DNA from: Nothopassalora personata
Taxonomy: Eukaryota > Ascomycota > Dothideomycetes > Mycosphaerellales > Mycosphaerellaceae
Direction of reading: 5' to 3'
NCBI GenBank assembly: GCA_033816765.1
Contig: CM066287.1
Location: 6,076,001-6,140,000 of the forward strand
Length of the DNA stretch: 64,000 nucleotides
Shown: in pieces, positions 33,455 to 46,173 of the stretch
Layout of the letters: each line of letters starts with the position of its first letter
How positions within the stretch are numbered: the stretch's first letter is position 1
Made by a program: the position numbers and the translations under genes
The notes under the pieces: generated by a model
Told to the model about the DNA's origin: nothing
Databases searched by the model: none
What the model saw: the letters and a program-made list of their open reading frames with translations, nothing else

Positions 33455-35514
33455 ATGTCTGCACTTCTCTCCTGGTTTACCATGGATAACAAGGACAAGC
33501 AACCATTCGTTTACACGAGCCCGGTAGACTCTCAGCGGGACATCGAGAAAGCTGAGCACGAACGACGAGACTCCTCCACGTACGGCGATTCTTACTGTAA
33601 GCCAGGATTCTTCGCACAACCCTCAAAGCTCGGTGCTGCAGCGTTGGGTGGCGGGCGCGCCTGTCTGGTCGGTTCGATCGTAGTACTTGTGTGGCAGGAC
33701 ACGGACACGAATCGATGCCCACATACCCTGGCCAAAGGCAATTTCCCCCAACGTGTTGGTGTCAATCTTCAACAGCGTTGCTAATATCTGCTTCGGAGTA
33801 GCGATCAGTGCGTATCTCACTACGAGTCGACGATCTTATGAATGATTCTCTACAGGCAATGGCGTGGCAATCGCTTGATGGCGGAATCGCTTGGTGGCGG
33901 AGAGCACTAAAAGGTGTCACAATCAAGGAGCTGAACAGAAGCTGGCAGTTCTTCAGCAGCATCAAGGAGGTCTTCCTTGCTGGAAAGTACTTCAATATCA
34001 TTGCCTTGACTGCACTGGTTGCCAAAATGCCCGTCCGTGTTCCGTATCTACCGTGAAATTATGACGATCTAACTTCAAGCAGGTCATCGACAGCACGCTG
34101 CTACAGAAATCTATCGGGACGTACACGCAGACAGACTACATTGGCCATCAGGCCAATGCTACCATCGGCTACATTAACAAGACCTTCCCAACCACTGGCC
34201 TCGGTTGTGCTAGCTGTGGACAAGATTCTGAGCTGCAATCAAGATAGGCGGAGGCAATTCTCCTAACCAGTTCGAGTCTTTTCGCAAGGCGCTGGAATCC
34301 GGCAAAGTGTACAGGGATATGTTGGACGAGACATATAAGAAGACACTCGCACGGGGAGCTACAGCTTACGTGAATATGTCAGGAGCTGGGCTCGCCATTG
34401 ATTGCCGCGATCCGGTCATTCTCCCCATCGACGCCTCCAACTTGCCTAGTGCTGGAAATGTTCTGATGCCAACTTCAGAACTACTATTCAGCCTCAACTG
34501 CACAGCTGTGTACTGCACTAGGCCTGCGACCTGTTGAGGAAGGACCGGACGCGTGGATGAACAACACATCCTACATCAAGATGGAAGCCGCATACAGCAA
34601 TGCAACAAAGACGCCGATTGAGGACGACTCGTTTACCTGCCCAGGAGCCATCCTCACACGGACGTGCTATTTCAGGCCGCTGTGATCACGTATCCTGTAT
34701 ACTTATCCTAGCATGACAGTCAAGAGACCTGGACCGCTGAGCTAAATGCAGAGTGGTATGGCGAGGATTACTTCTATGTCTACAACAAGACCGGCCAGCA
34801 ACAGAATTACTTGATCGTCGAGGAGTACCGGGATACCGTTGAGTTTCCCCAGAGATCGCATGCGACTGACAGCTTCGGCAACAACTCCATCGGCGGCCTC
34901 GCTGCAGGGTTCCAGACGCACCTTGGCGGACAAGCTTGGATGTCGAAGTCCAGCAATCTCGGTGCTTTTAACCTCAATGCAACAAGAAGTGCGGTATCCT
35001 ATCTCGAAAATCTCCCGGATAGTGCCCTCTGCAACTATCAATCTTCGAATCCACTTGTTGGCGGGAAAGATCTCGCCGACTCCTCAGCCTACGACTTTGA
35101 CAACAAATTCATCGATCCTGGGGCGATCGGTAAGGTCAACTCAATCATGTTCGGTCTTACAAGCAAAGTGGGGCCACTCGATGGCAACTACGACGAGAAC
35201 TCGTGGTGGCCAATCATGGATGCATCGGTATACGCGGACACCAGTCACTACAGCACCCACTTCTACTACATGGGCAGAGCCATTCGCACCACCATACAGA
35301 CGCAAATGCGCGAGTCGAGGAGCTTATCAAGGAAGTCGGTGATCGAGAAGCCCATTCCGGGCACATTATACAAGGCAGCGATGCCGGGCGTGTTGGTGTC
35401 GCCGAGCCGAAGCATGTGCAGCGTGTGAAGCCGAAGATCAATATTGCCGGCGGGGAGATTCGAGGTCGATGGAGAGATACGTTTGGGTGTGAAAAAAGAT
35501 GGCGAAGTCGATGA
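33455..35514 (+). pseudogene. Decayed multi-pass fungal membrane protein gene
   Basis: Pieces of one long protein can be read in order across all three forward frames: an ATG start at 33455 with a cytosolic leader, a first hydrophobic segment (LVGSIVVLV), PKAISPNVLVSIFNSVAN in another frame, then WWRRALKGVTIKELNRSW and FNIIALTALVAKM, a 50-nt intron (34033-34082), VIDSTLLQKSIGT, an extracellular domain with several N-glycosylation sites, and ELIKEVGDR near the end. Lesions: frame changes near 33705, 34520 and 34680; a TGA at 33876-33878 inside a 16-bp tandem duplication; and apparent loss of the last membrane span around 35275-35310. The architecture resembles large uncharacterised multi-TM proteins expanded in Pezizomycotina. 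The function of the intact gene is unknown. Splitting into several small genes is less likely because the pieces are collinear. Confidence 0.72.
33870..33901 (+). repeat. 16-bp tandem duplication creating a stop and frameshift
   Basis: ATCGCTTGATGGCGGA at 33870-33885 is directly followed by the same 16 bases with one difference (G for A) at 33886-33901. In the reading frame the first copy gives A-I-A-stop, while the second copy preserves I-A-W-W-R. The extra 16 bases also shift the frame by one. Confidence 0.9.
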
Positions 35515-35889
35515 GCTTGATGAGCAATGAGCACGTTTGCATGAAGCGGGCACCCTGCTAGCACGATCCCTATGAGATGTGATGAAGCGATTCACGTTTC
35601 CTCGTTCTGCATGTCCTCTTCTTCGCTCCTCGCCTCTTCCGAACATACGAGTCCTGCAACCGATTCTCTACGTAGCATACTGGTACGCTCTGCTGCCACA
35701 GCGAAGCAGACTGCTAATAACCATGTCGTGCGAGAGTGTAAGCGGCAGCATATTGAAGCTCTAGATCCATGGAGGTCCACCGATGGACATCCACAAGCAC
35801 GTGGCTGACAGGGGATCGTCTTTAGCCGGCGCGATACTGATCGCGGTCCATCCAAGCTTTCGTACAGTACTCTGAAGTATTCTCCTGTA
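35515..35889. other. Intergenic region
   Basis: 375 bp between the decayed membrane-protein gene and the GT90 gene, with a TCTTC-rich patch near 35610-35640. No gene is supported. Confidence 0.45.
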
Positions 35890-38800
35890 ATGCCCTCGTC
35901 GTTTTCGCGGTCTCAGCACGATGCCGCCTCGCCGCCCGCCCTGACGCTCGTAATCGCCCTGCTCATCGCATCCTTTCTCGCGCAACTCGGTACCTCGTCG
36001 AAACACGCCCTCCTTACGAGTGCTGTCGCCTGGTTGTCAATTTGCACCTACACGACAGTGCGGATAGGAGCAAGATCGCTGCTGGATGGCTCGCCTTCAC
36101 AAAGACTGGCTTGGGCTGTGGGCGCTTTACTGGCGGTGACAGGAATCTGCGAACGTGCAGTTTATAACAAGGGCATTTGGTGGGCAAAGGTTAATGGTCC
36201 TTTTGCGGCAGGAGAGAGCTCTGACTGAGACACTGAACATAGGCGCTACTACCTCTATTGGTCTTTTTGTCCACGAAAGCAGGCATCGTCGAGCAAACTA
36301 ATGCTGCGAGCACTTCACCGCCATCGAGTCCAACGAAGCCAGGACCAGCTAGGTTTCCGTCCGAATACGGATCGAAGACGAAGTTAGCGATCATCACAAG
36401 CTCCGGACTGGCAGCAGTCTATGCGCACTCAGGATCGATCTCAGTGATAGCGCTTGGCCTTTCGTACGCTGTACTGGAAGTGCTTGCCTTTCACCTCGTG
36501 GAACGAACAAGGGACCAGTCGCATGACGTTGGGGGTGTAATATACTCGGCCAATGGCTTGCTCACGCAGCCCTTGAAGCCTGTGGCGTCGAATGCAGAAC
36601 AGTGGGCGTCTCTCGCGAGGGACGTTTCGGCCGCAGCCGGAGTGTTGCTTGCATCTGCTGCTCTGTGTCTCGAAAGCCTGCGCTTCGGTGGGCTGGCGTA
36701 CTACGGCCTGTTGGGACAAGCGATGGGCGACGACTGGGTGTTTGGGCAAGGTGTATTGTCCGTCGTGTATGCGTTAGGCATAGTGCTCGTCCACATGGTG
36801 ATGTTTGGCAGCCTGCTATTGATGGTGAGTACCTTCCTCGTCTCCACTGGCATCGTCAACGGTCTTGCCCGCCGTTTGCGCCTTCCTCTTGATCGATTGC
36901 GCGGTTCAGCGGCAGAACAAGGGTCTTTGCCACTTTGTCCCGCCTGACTGATTCGCTGCACAGATCCAACACCGAGGCGCCTTTGCTACAAGTTTCATAC
37001 CCATCGCTGCGACGCTCGCTTCGCAGCTGCTGCTAGAGTTTTCGCTCTCACGACTCTACTTTGCTACGCTATGTGCTGCCGGGACGTTCTCTTTCTTTCA
37101 TGACCAGGGAACACTATCTGGTGGAACGAGGATGCGATTGCGAATCACCAAGCTGCTCACGCTAGTCGCTGCTGTTTCGTTCGTGGCATTGACAGTCTAC
37201 CACTTGCAGCCAATTCGCAACACATCGCCAAGACCGCCAGACCCTCAGGCGACCGGTGGACTGAACGTTGCGCCACCAGCAACACCGCTCAAGCCGCTGC
37301 AATATTCTGACACGCGTGTGCATCCTGTGAAGAACCTGGCCCAAGATGCACAGAAGGCGTGGTCGTTCAAGCTGCAATCTCAGTCCCAGTCTCTCGAAGC
37401 TGCAGTGACTGAGTACAAAAGAAGATATAGATTGGCACCGCCTCCTCATTTCGACAAGTGGTACGAATTTGCGAAGAAGAATAAGGTGCAACTCATTGAC
37501 GAGTATGACACTATCTATCACTCACTCTTAGCATTCTGGGGTCTGTCGCCAGCCACAATCCGCGCGAGAGCCAGAGAAGCGCTAGGCTTCGGTGACAACA
37601 ACCTGATGGGCCTGCTTGTCCGCGACGGCAAAGTCTTTCACGTCGAAGGGGGGCAGGAGTGGCTCCAACAAGCGGCGGTAGGCATGATGGAGCAGTTCAT
37701 CGGATACTTACCTGATATGGACTTGGCTTTCAACGTCCACGATGAGCCCAGGGTGGTCGTCCCTCATGATCAACTTTCTCGTCTGCTACAGGTTGCGTTA
37801 GAGCGGAACGTTCCTGCCGCCATTGCTGAAAACTCGCCGAAAAACTCCTTTTCGGCTAGACCAAAAGACGTGAAGAATAGCAGACGCATCGAGGAAGTGA
37901 AAACGACACGGTTCAATGTGTTCGCCCACCAGCCGACATGGATACCCTCACGCTTGTCTTGCTCGCCAGACAGTCCGGCTAGGATGCTGGAAGAGTCACT
38001 TGCGACGGACAACCTCACAACATATGCTTTGAGCGAGCTAGGCTTCATCTACAACCATACTTCGTTCTCCGATGTGTGCAATTCACCTTCCTTCGGACAG
38101 TCACACGGGTTCTTTGATAGGCCTAATGCCTTCAACGTTGTCCATGAGCTGTTCCCTGTTTTCAGCCAGAGCAAGATGTCAAGCTTTCAAGACATCGTGT
38201 ACCCCAGTCCATGGTACTGGTATGGAAAAGTCAAGTACGATGAGAGCAAAGATCTGGACTGGACCAAGAAAGAGAACAAGCTCTGGTGGCGAGGCAGCAC
38301 CACTGGAGGCTTCAGCCGCGCAGGGGGTTGGCGGCGACAACATCGGCAGAAATTCGTGGGCAGAGTCAATGCCCTGGATACCGCAAAGGTCTTGCGAAAC
38401 AGCAACGCTGCTGCGACGGACGAGGAGCCTGAGTCGAAGTGGATCGTTAAGGACGTCCCGCGACAAGATTACCAGGAGATCATGGATGTCCACTTCTCGC
38501 ATGTTGGCCAATGCGACCCTGGTGATTGCGATGCTCAACGTGAGTTCTTCAAGGTGGTAGAGCCAGCAGATCAACAAGAGGCTTGGAAGTATAAATATCT
38601 GCTCGACATGGACGGCAATGCATTCTCCGGACGCTTCTACGCTTTCCTCAGGAGCTACAGCCTGCCATTCAAGATGGCAGTGTTCCGAGAATGGCACGAG
38701 GAATGGCTGAAGCCTTGGGTGCATTATGTCCCCCTCAGTCTGAGGGCCGATGAAGCACTGGAAGCGGTGAGATATCTTGATTCCGAGGAAGAGGGCAAGC

Positions 38801-38901
38801 CGCTGGCCGCGAATATCGCAGAAGCAGGACGGGACTGGGGCCATAAGGCACTTCGGAATGAGGACTTCGAGGTGTGGCTGTTCAGGCTGCTGCTGGAGTA
38901 G
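35890..38901 (+). CDS. Glycosyltransferase family 90 (CAP10-like) with multi-pass N-terminus
   Basis: Three exons (35890-36189, 36243-36824, 36964-38901), 939 aa, with introns of 53 and 139 nt and clean phase-0 junctions. The first 350 residues hold about eight or nine hydrophobic segments (for example LVIALLIASFLAQLG, VSAAAGVLLASAALCL, GIVLVHMVMFGSLLLM). After a lumenal stem (ALTVYHLQPIRNTS) comes the GT90/CAP10 domain: SLLAFWGLSP, the pocket motif LWWRGSTTGGF, LLDMDGNAFSGRFYAFL, and FREWHEEWLKPWVHYVPLSL. GT90 enzymes include Cryptococcus beta-1,2-xylosyltransferase Cxt1 and capsule protein Cap10, acting in the Golgi. The donor sugar here is not known, though UDP-xylose is a reasonable guess. 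The upstream membrane part may help transport or anchor, and is typical of larger ascomycete GT90 proteins. Confidence 0.88.
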
Positions 38902-40058
38902 GTTGCAATCCAAGTACATGATTTTGAAGAAGCACGCTAACGTCTTGCGCAGATACGGCAGAGTGATAGATGACAATCGCAACTCTATAGGCTACATAGG
39001 AGCATAGCACACCCCGCGCGGATTTGTGCCCTTTGACTTCTTGCATTCCTGATCTTGCATTTAGTCAAAACACCTCACATGCTGTCGCTCTCCCGCTGTA
39101 TGTGGCTTTTCCGCGAAACCCTTTGCGGTCGATATCAGCGCTCGGGGAGCGCACTGGCATTTTTCGACCCTTCACTGTCGTCCGAGAGAGGCTTTGCTTC
39201 CACTTCACGAGCGTTTGCTACACCACAGTGTTGCAGTCGCGGGGCCAATGAGAGAACGAATGTCTGCCTCGTTGCTTTCATTTCGCGCAAGGGCTGTAAA
39301 CAAAAGACGTGGCCGCCAAGGTAACGAAGGCTGACATTTTCATGGTGCTTCGCACAGGGCTACAGGCCTATCGATCCCTTGAGCGATCATACAGAGGGAG
39401 CGCGCAAGACGTGCCACTGTGCTTCGCCGCCTCAAGGCCAGCTAAACGACGAAGTTGCTAGACTCGCTAGAGTCATGCTTAAGAGAGGATCGAGTTGTTG
39501 TATCCAGGTGGCGCTTCAATGTTCTAGTCCTCGACGTCCTCGGGAGTATCGTCTCCTGCCACAAGCTGAGAAAGTTCGATCTTAGATCGGTTGATCCAAG
39601 ATGCCCGCCGAAGCTTAATCTAATCGTCTAGGCATTGGCGGCGTGGACTGCACGTGCAACGACCGCGTACTCATGAATCAGACCTTCAATCTTGGCATAT
39701 GCACAACGGCATGTGAGCATTTTCTTGCAATACTGGCAGTCGGCGGTGACGAACTGGGAATCACTATCCGCTCGGCTTTCATCAGCAGTCGAGGCGTGGT
39801 ACCGGCGACTTGGAAGAGCGTCGCTTTTGCAGGGATCAACTGACGTCACACTTTGGGTGGCTTTCGCATTGTCAGGCGAGATCAACATTCAAACTTGTTT
39901 GGTACGCGCGACTGGTGACACAGGACAGCACAGCATAGCGTATCTGTGGCTGGAGCTCTACTTCCTCTTCACTCTTTCTCCTTTTCACGGCTGGCCGGTC
40001 GATTGGAACAATAGCAGCAGCAGCAGCAGCAGCATTGGACAGGCTGTCTGGCGGCGAA
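38902..40058. other. Intergenic region, GT90 / Mug190-like
   Basis: 1.16 kb without a supported gene. The last 90 bases before the ATG at 40059 carry a CT-rich tract (39960-39985) and the AGC repeat at 40013-40033, both in the likely leader. Confidence 0.45.
40013..40033 (+). repeat. AGC trinucleotide repeat in 5' leader
   Basis: Seven perfect AGC units, ending 25 bases before the start codon of the Mug190-like gene. Confidence 0.85.
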
Positions 40059-43000
40059 ATGGCGGACAACGAGCAGGAGCAGCAGCAGGTCGCCCCGCAA
40101 GGGCATTACTCCGGCAAGAACAAGATTCCGTGAGAAACACCCGACGATACTCTTGCGTTTCCTAGACATCTTACTGATCTAACATTTAGGACGGTTGGGC
40201 AATTCATAGATCGTGAGTAAGGGCCAGATACAGCAGCCAGAATCCGAAACCTGAGACATGCTCAGGACGCCCACAGCCTCTACTGTTCCTGTGAGACGAC
40301 CAGGCTGACGTATCCTTCCTTCAGGACTCGATAAGGATAAGAAGGAGCGGGACAAGTTGATCGAACAGCAGCAAAAACAGGGCGCCGTCAATGGCACAGA
40401 AGCTGTGGCGCACAAGAATGAACAGAGATCTGATCCCAGCAAGCAGAAGACCGTTACCGATCCGACCACTGGCAAGCAGGTCGTGATAGAGGATGTTAAC
40501 GACGACTATGTCAAGCGAGCCAAGAACCCCATGCTTTCGGTCCCCAACGCGAATCTAGGCAAGGACACTCCAGTGAAGACGACATCCGACCAGAGCGGAG
40601 AGGAATACAAGGAAGCTCAAGACATAACCGCCCCGCCCGATCCTGTCGCGGCAGGCTCGACGAGCGATGTGCCTATCCATGGCGAGAAGACGAATATCCT
40701 GTTCCACCCAACACCCTCGGTGAGCTATGAGCCCACATTTGCGCGTTTGGAAGAGCGCGGACTATGGCTCGTTGCGGGCCTGTTCTTCGGTATCATCATT
40801 CTGGGTCGTACGTTCGGCGGTCGATACATTGGTATGATTCCACTCGCCGCCTGCGTTGCTAGCGGTGTCTGGTTGTGGATCAAAGAGATCGTTCGTTCCG
40901 GCAGGGAAGTGGAGTGGTCATCAGAGAAAGAGCGTGGACAGACAGCAACAGCCAATCTCCTACCCGAGAGTGTCGAGTGGATGAACACCTTGCTCGGGAT
41001 AGTCTGGGGACTGGTCAACCCAGACATGTTCCAAGCTGTGGCAGATACTTTGGAGGACGTCATGCAAGCCTCTGTGCCCGGTATTATCGAGAACGTTCGC
41101 GTTGCCGAAATCGACCAAGGCAGTAACCCAATCCGCATCCTCAGCTTGCGAGCACTGCCGGATGACCACGTCAAGGATCTCAAGAAGTCTATCCATGAGG
41201 AGAATAAGAAATCCAAGGACCCACAAGAAGCTGCTGCAGATGAAGAAGGAGGCGACTACTACAACCTGGAGATTAGCTTCGCCTACCACGCAGAGCCCAC
41301 AGGCAAGCGTGCCAGTGAGAAGGCTCGCAACATGCACATGCAACTGGTCTTCTATCTAGGCATCAAGGGTCTGTTCGGTGTTCCCCTGCCAATCTTCGTC
41401 GAGCTGCAAGAGCTTGTTGGAACGGTCCGACTAAGACTTGCAATGACTCCAGAGCCACCGTTCTTGAAGACACTGACATTCACCCTCATGGGTGTGCCTC
41501 AGGTCAGCGCTGGTTGCGTGCCAATGATTCAGACCGGCGTCAATCTCCTCAATCTGCCACTGATCAGCCAATTCGTGAACTACGCCATCGGAGCTGCAGC
41601 ATCAATGTATGTTGCGCCCAAGTCCATGTCACTCGACATGCGCGCCATGCTGCAAGGTGACGACATCACCAAGGATACACAGGCCTTGGGTGTGCTATGG
41701 ATCCGCATCCACAAGGCTGTAGATCTCAGCAAGCAAGACAAGCGAGGGTCAGAATGGGGCGGGAGCGACCCGTACATCACACTTACCTTTTCCAAATACG
41801 GCAAGCCAATGTACTGCACACGAGTGATAACTGACGACCTGAACCCGATCTGGGAAGAGACTACGGCTCTTCTTGTTACACCGGAGTTGATCAAAGCTGA
41901 TGAGAACTTGAGTGTGGAGCTGTGGGACAGTGACCGTCACTCGGCTGATGACATTGTTGGCAAAGTCGAACTCAGTATGCAGAAGATGATCCAGCACCCT
42001 GGCAAGATGTATCCACAGGTCTCCAAGCTCGCTGGCATGGACGAGGGCTCCGAGATGCCAGGTGAGCTACACTGGGAGGTTGGCTACTTCGGCAAGCCCC
42101 AATTCCGACCAGCGTTGCGCACAGATGGCAAGAACAAGGCTCTCCCAGACGCGTTGAAGGACAAGCCTGAGCTGCAGGATGAGAAGGGTGTCCAGAACAC
42201 TGCGCAAGATGACGCTGTACAGCATACTCCCCCCGACCCACTTTGGCCTAGCGGTATATGCTCCGTCATTATCCACCAGATCGTCAACCTAGAACTTGAG
42301 AACATAAAGGGCACCGAAGGTAGTAAGAAGGGACGGGAGTACGAACCCGCCAAGCCATTTGGTGAACAGACTGATGAAGAAGGCGGAGACTTGCCAACAT
42401 CTTACTGCACGATTCTCTTCAACGACGAGCTTGTCTATCGCACTCGAGCGAAGGCTGTGAGCAGCAAGCCTATCTTCAACGCAGGGACCGAGCGCTTCGT
42501 GCGCGACTGGCGCAATGCTATCGTCACTGTCACTGTCCGCGATTCGCGCAACCGCCAGCATGACCCAATTCTTGGAGTCGTTCCTCTGAGATTATCCGAT
42601 ATTCTGGAGACGAGCAGTCAGGTGACACGCTGGTATCCCTTGGACGGTGGCGTTGGCTTTGGACGAATCCGAATCTCTCTGCTGTTCCGCTCGATAGAGA
42701 CACGCCTACCACCGCAACAGCTTGGATGGGATGTTGGCACGTTCATCTTCACGTCTCAACGCATCATCGCGGAAGGCTATGGACACCATGCGAAGATCAA
42801 GCTACGCACGGGCGGCTCTTCTGGTAAGATCAGTAGAACTGCTTGCCACGCTCTTAGCAAGGAAGAAGCTGGTGACAAGCCCGGGTACTATTGGGACTTA
42901 CAAGCCAGTGCTCAAAAAGATGACGGCAAGCCTGTCAGACTTCCTGTCAAATACCGCTACCGCTCTCCGGTTGTTTTCGAATTGCATATTGCGAATAAGC

Positions 43001-43963
43001 GCAAAGCGGATGCTCACGCGGTTTTGTGGCTGCACGAGCTGATTGACAACGAAGACCAGACCTTCGACCTTCCCATCTACCAGACCAGCGCACCAGCGCG
43101 TCTCACGCAGAATTACATCACGGAAGACTTGGTCCAGGAGCGTCAAGGAGAACTCAAAGGTCTGGATGATCTCAAAGAGATTGGAAGGTTGCAGTTCCAA
43201 GGACGTTTCAAGGCAGGCATGGACGAGAGCCACGAAGCTTTCGTCGCTGATAACAACTCTCGCGAAACATTTGAGACCTGGGAGGCTTGTCTGGCAGAGG
43301 GTGTCCGCACAAGGGTTGTTGAGAAAGAGGTACCCGAGCGCGTGCAGACTCTCCACGATGAGAGTCTGACAGCAGGGCGTGATACCTTGAAAGAGGCATC
43401 CGAGGAGGAGAAGCAGAAGTGGCTCTCCAAGACTGGAACCGACTGGAGTGGCGCTTTCGGTGACGATCCCGCGAAGTACGTCGACACAAATGGCAAGAAG
43501 CGACGTGAACCTGGACGTGATCCTCCACTTCAGCCGGGTGAGGATCCAGACAATGACGGTTTCAATGCCGAGGAGGATGACCCGTCCGATGACGATAGCG
43601 ATCTTGGTATTCAGGACGCGAACAACATGTCTCCAAGCTCCGATCGTAAGTCAATTGGGACCATGGAGTCTGGCTGGACTCAGGGCACCACTGCCAGCTA
43701 CGCCACCGAGCAGTCTGAAAAGGACATCAACCGCCAGAACAAGAAGACCGAGGAGCGCAAGCAACGCGGCCTGATGCAGTGGAAGCCGGCAAGAAACCTG
43801 AAATTTGCCAAAGACGAGGGCGTGATAGGACTACGCAAGTTGAAGGGTAAGATCACAGGTGGCCTCGATGGCAGACAGCCTGGTGTGGTAAGTGCCGTTG
43901 GAGTCTTGATTCGTGCAGTAAACTTGCTGACCCCAATTGCAGGAGACCGAGACCGGTCAGTAA
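40059..43963 (+). CDS. mug190: Mug190-like membrane-contact protein with SMP and C2 domains
   Basis: Four exons (40059-40129, 40190-40212, 40325-43887, 43943-43963), 1225 aa; introns are 60, 112 and 55 nt. The second exon is only 23 nt and the last codes six residues. Layout: a charged leader to about residue 165; a hairpin of two hydrophobic segments (LWLVAGLFFGIIILG, MIPLAACVASGVWLWI); an SMP lipid-transfer domain (ESVEWMNTLLGIVWGLVNPD at the start, then VPQVSAGCVPMIQTGVNLLNL near the end, given here in part); and a C2 domain with calcium-type aspartates (WGGSDPYITLTF, DDLNPIWEE, DSDRHSADDIVG). A second C2-like domain follows (DPILGVVPLRLSDI). The C-terminus is acidic then basic. The family resembles tricalbins and S. 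pombe Mug190 and is expected at ER-plasma membrane contacts. Confidence 0.88.
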
Positions 43964-44945
43964 GCAGTCCTCGACCTCGAGCTCCATCCACGCAACGAGC
44001 ATTGCTTCATTGCCTCACTTCTGGTTTGGAGGCGTTTTAGTTGACATGATCCGGGAGGACTAACGAAGTATGACTGCATTTGGGAAGCACAGTATCTTGG
44101 ACACCGCATTAGATACCAGAGAGCGCATGTCAATGTTACTTGATCATCATATCGTGTTGGCGGATCGCAAACAGATATTTTTTCGTGTTTTGCCTCACGC
44201 AGGTTGCCATCGCTCACGGATGGCTTCATAAGCCCAGCCGATTCGAGCAACACTGTTTGAAAGGACGAAGCGCTTGGCGGCAACGAGCTTTGTCGTCAAC
44301 CTTGCACTTCGGCCTCTCGTGAACGACGATAAGAAAGAGGTCTGTGGAGGAAAATCGCTTCTCCGGTCGAAGTTCAACCTTGTGTTCCTCCATCTACCTT
44401 TGAGGCAGACAGGCTGCGTTTCAATGCACGTTTTGGAACCTGGTTCTCGCAGACATAAGCTCTGGATCCTTGGATGCTTTTCCCTCATGGCATATGGTTT
44501 TTGTCGCAGCCTCGTACTGCAGCCCATTATGTCCTGTCCGCAGGCACTATATAAGCGCTGTGGGCCCCCTGTTACCTGCCTTCGTTAGGGGTTTGTCCTA
44601 CTCCTACTTCTGGGCCTTTGTACTGCGCAGCAGCTATCCGCACAGGATAGACTCGCTGCTACGCTTTGCAAACCCAAATAGTCCTATTGTGCAGTGTGAA
44701 GAGCGAAGAAGGCACCCAGAGGGGTAGCGTCACTTCTGTGATCCGCAAGCACTTACGCTTCGAAACTGAGCAATCGCATACCGAAGAAAATGAAGGTCGG
44801 CAATTTCCGACTGATAAGTATGAGTATTATTCCAGTTTACCTTCTCCCTATCTATAACTTTGCTGCATACGATTGAAAATATTTCCAACTTACTCACGGA
44901 TACAGTCACGACCTCATCTTCGAAGGCAACAGATACCACAGCAGA
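43964..44945. other. Intergenic region with a strong TATA-like site
   Basis: About 980 bp with no supported gene. A consensus TATATAAG lies at 44548-44555, some 390 bp before the dead OYE start codon. It could have served that gene or an unrecognised transcript. Confidence 0.4.
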
Positions 44946-46071
44946 ATGGGGAGTGCACCACCACAGAGCAGTAGGCTCTTCGAGCCTCTATAGATCGGCA
45001 TCATGAACCTCTCACACAGAGTCGTAATGGCACCTTTGACCAATTTCCGCGCTGAAGATGACCACGTTCTCCTCCCATTGGCCGAAGACTACTACAAGCA
45101 GCGCGCCAAAGCTGTCCCAGGTAATCTCATCGTCTCAGAAGCGACCATGATCTCAGAGCGAGCTTCAGGATACGCCAATGTTCCAGGCATTTCTACAAAG
45201 CAACGAGTTGAGCAGTAGAAGAAGATTGTCAACCAAGTTCACAAGGCGGGCTCATTTCTACATCTTCCGCCCTGGGCTCAAGGGCGCGTGGCGAATGCCA
45301 ACGTGAGGAAGGCGGAATGTCATGCGGCTGAGGCCGTGTCGAGTAGTGCTGTGCCGTACGAGGAGGGTGCACCAGTGCCAAGGGCTTTGGAGGAGGAAGA
45401 GATCCAGCACTTTATCCAGGACTATCCTGATGCTGCCAAAGCAGCGGTCCACGAGGCCGGGTTTGACGGTGTGGAGATCTATGGCGCGAGGAAATCCTCG
45501 GTCGAGCACTCCACACAAGGCACCTGCAAGAAGAGGACAGATCGAGTTTTGCGATTGAGGTTGCAAAAGCTGTGGACCGTTGAGGCCGCGGGCGCGGAGA
45601 GGACTGGCATTGGGGCTTTTCCCGCGGTCACCGTTCCAGGGTATGGAAATGGCACACCCGGTGGCCCCCAGTTTGAGCACTTCACCGCCGAGCTAAGAAG
45701 TTGAATTTGGCTTACCACATCTGGTCGAGTCGAGGATCAGCGGTCACGCCGACGTCGAAGCCACCGGGAAGGTCAATCCGTTCATCAAGGTCTGGGGCAA
45801 GACGTCGCCGGTCCTGCTCGCGGTGGTCTGAAAGCCGGATAGTAAGGATATCGAAATGGCGGGTGTCTTTGGTCTTTACTTCATCTCTGATCCGGACCTC
45901 GTGTACACGCTGCAGCATGATTTGAAGCTGAGGGATTACGACAGTAATACGTTTTACAAACCTAAGAGCAAGGTTGGGTATGTGGACCATAAATTTCCTG
46001 AGGAGTGGAAGAAGGGAGCATGCGGATTAGCTGCTATGTCTGCGCCTGTCTGTACGTTTGTATCTACATGA
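44946..46071 (+). pseudogene. Decayed NADH:flavin oxidoreductase / old yellow enzyme gene
   Basis: The sequence follows the old-yellow-enzyme family from its usual start to its usual end, but with many disabling changes. From ATG at 44946 it reads SSRLFEPL, then TAG (44991-44993) where the family has Lys, then GIMNLSHRVVMAPLTNF. A second TAG (45216-45218) stands where a Trp is expected (VEQ-stop-KKIVNQVHKAGSF). FDGVEIYGA is followed by scrambled sequence in place of the catalytic and FMN-binding segment, then GAERTGI. The frame shifts near 45710, where VESRISGHADVEATGKV begins, and another stop (TGA, 45829-45831) precedes MAGVFGLYFISDPDLVYTL, then FPEEWKKG. OYEs reduce activated alkenes with NAD(P)H and FMN. 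This copy cannot make one. It is a corpse rather than a split gene. Confidence 0.88.
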
Positions 46072-46173
46072 GCGAGGCGTTCGGATTTGCAGTCTGCTGC
46101 CATAGAGCCATTAGGTATAGATCTGGATCAAGATATCCATCAAAATACAATTTCTCGTCGTCCTCTCGATAGG

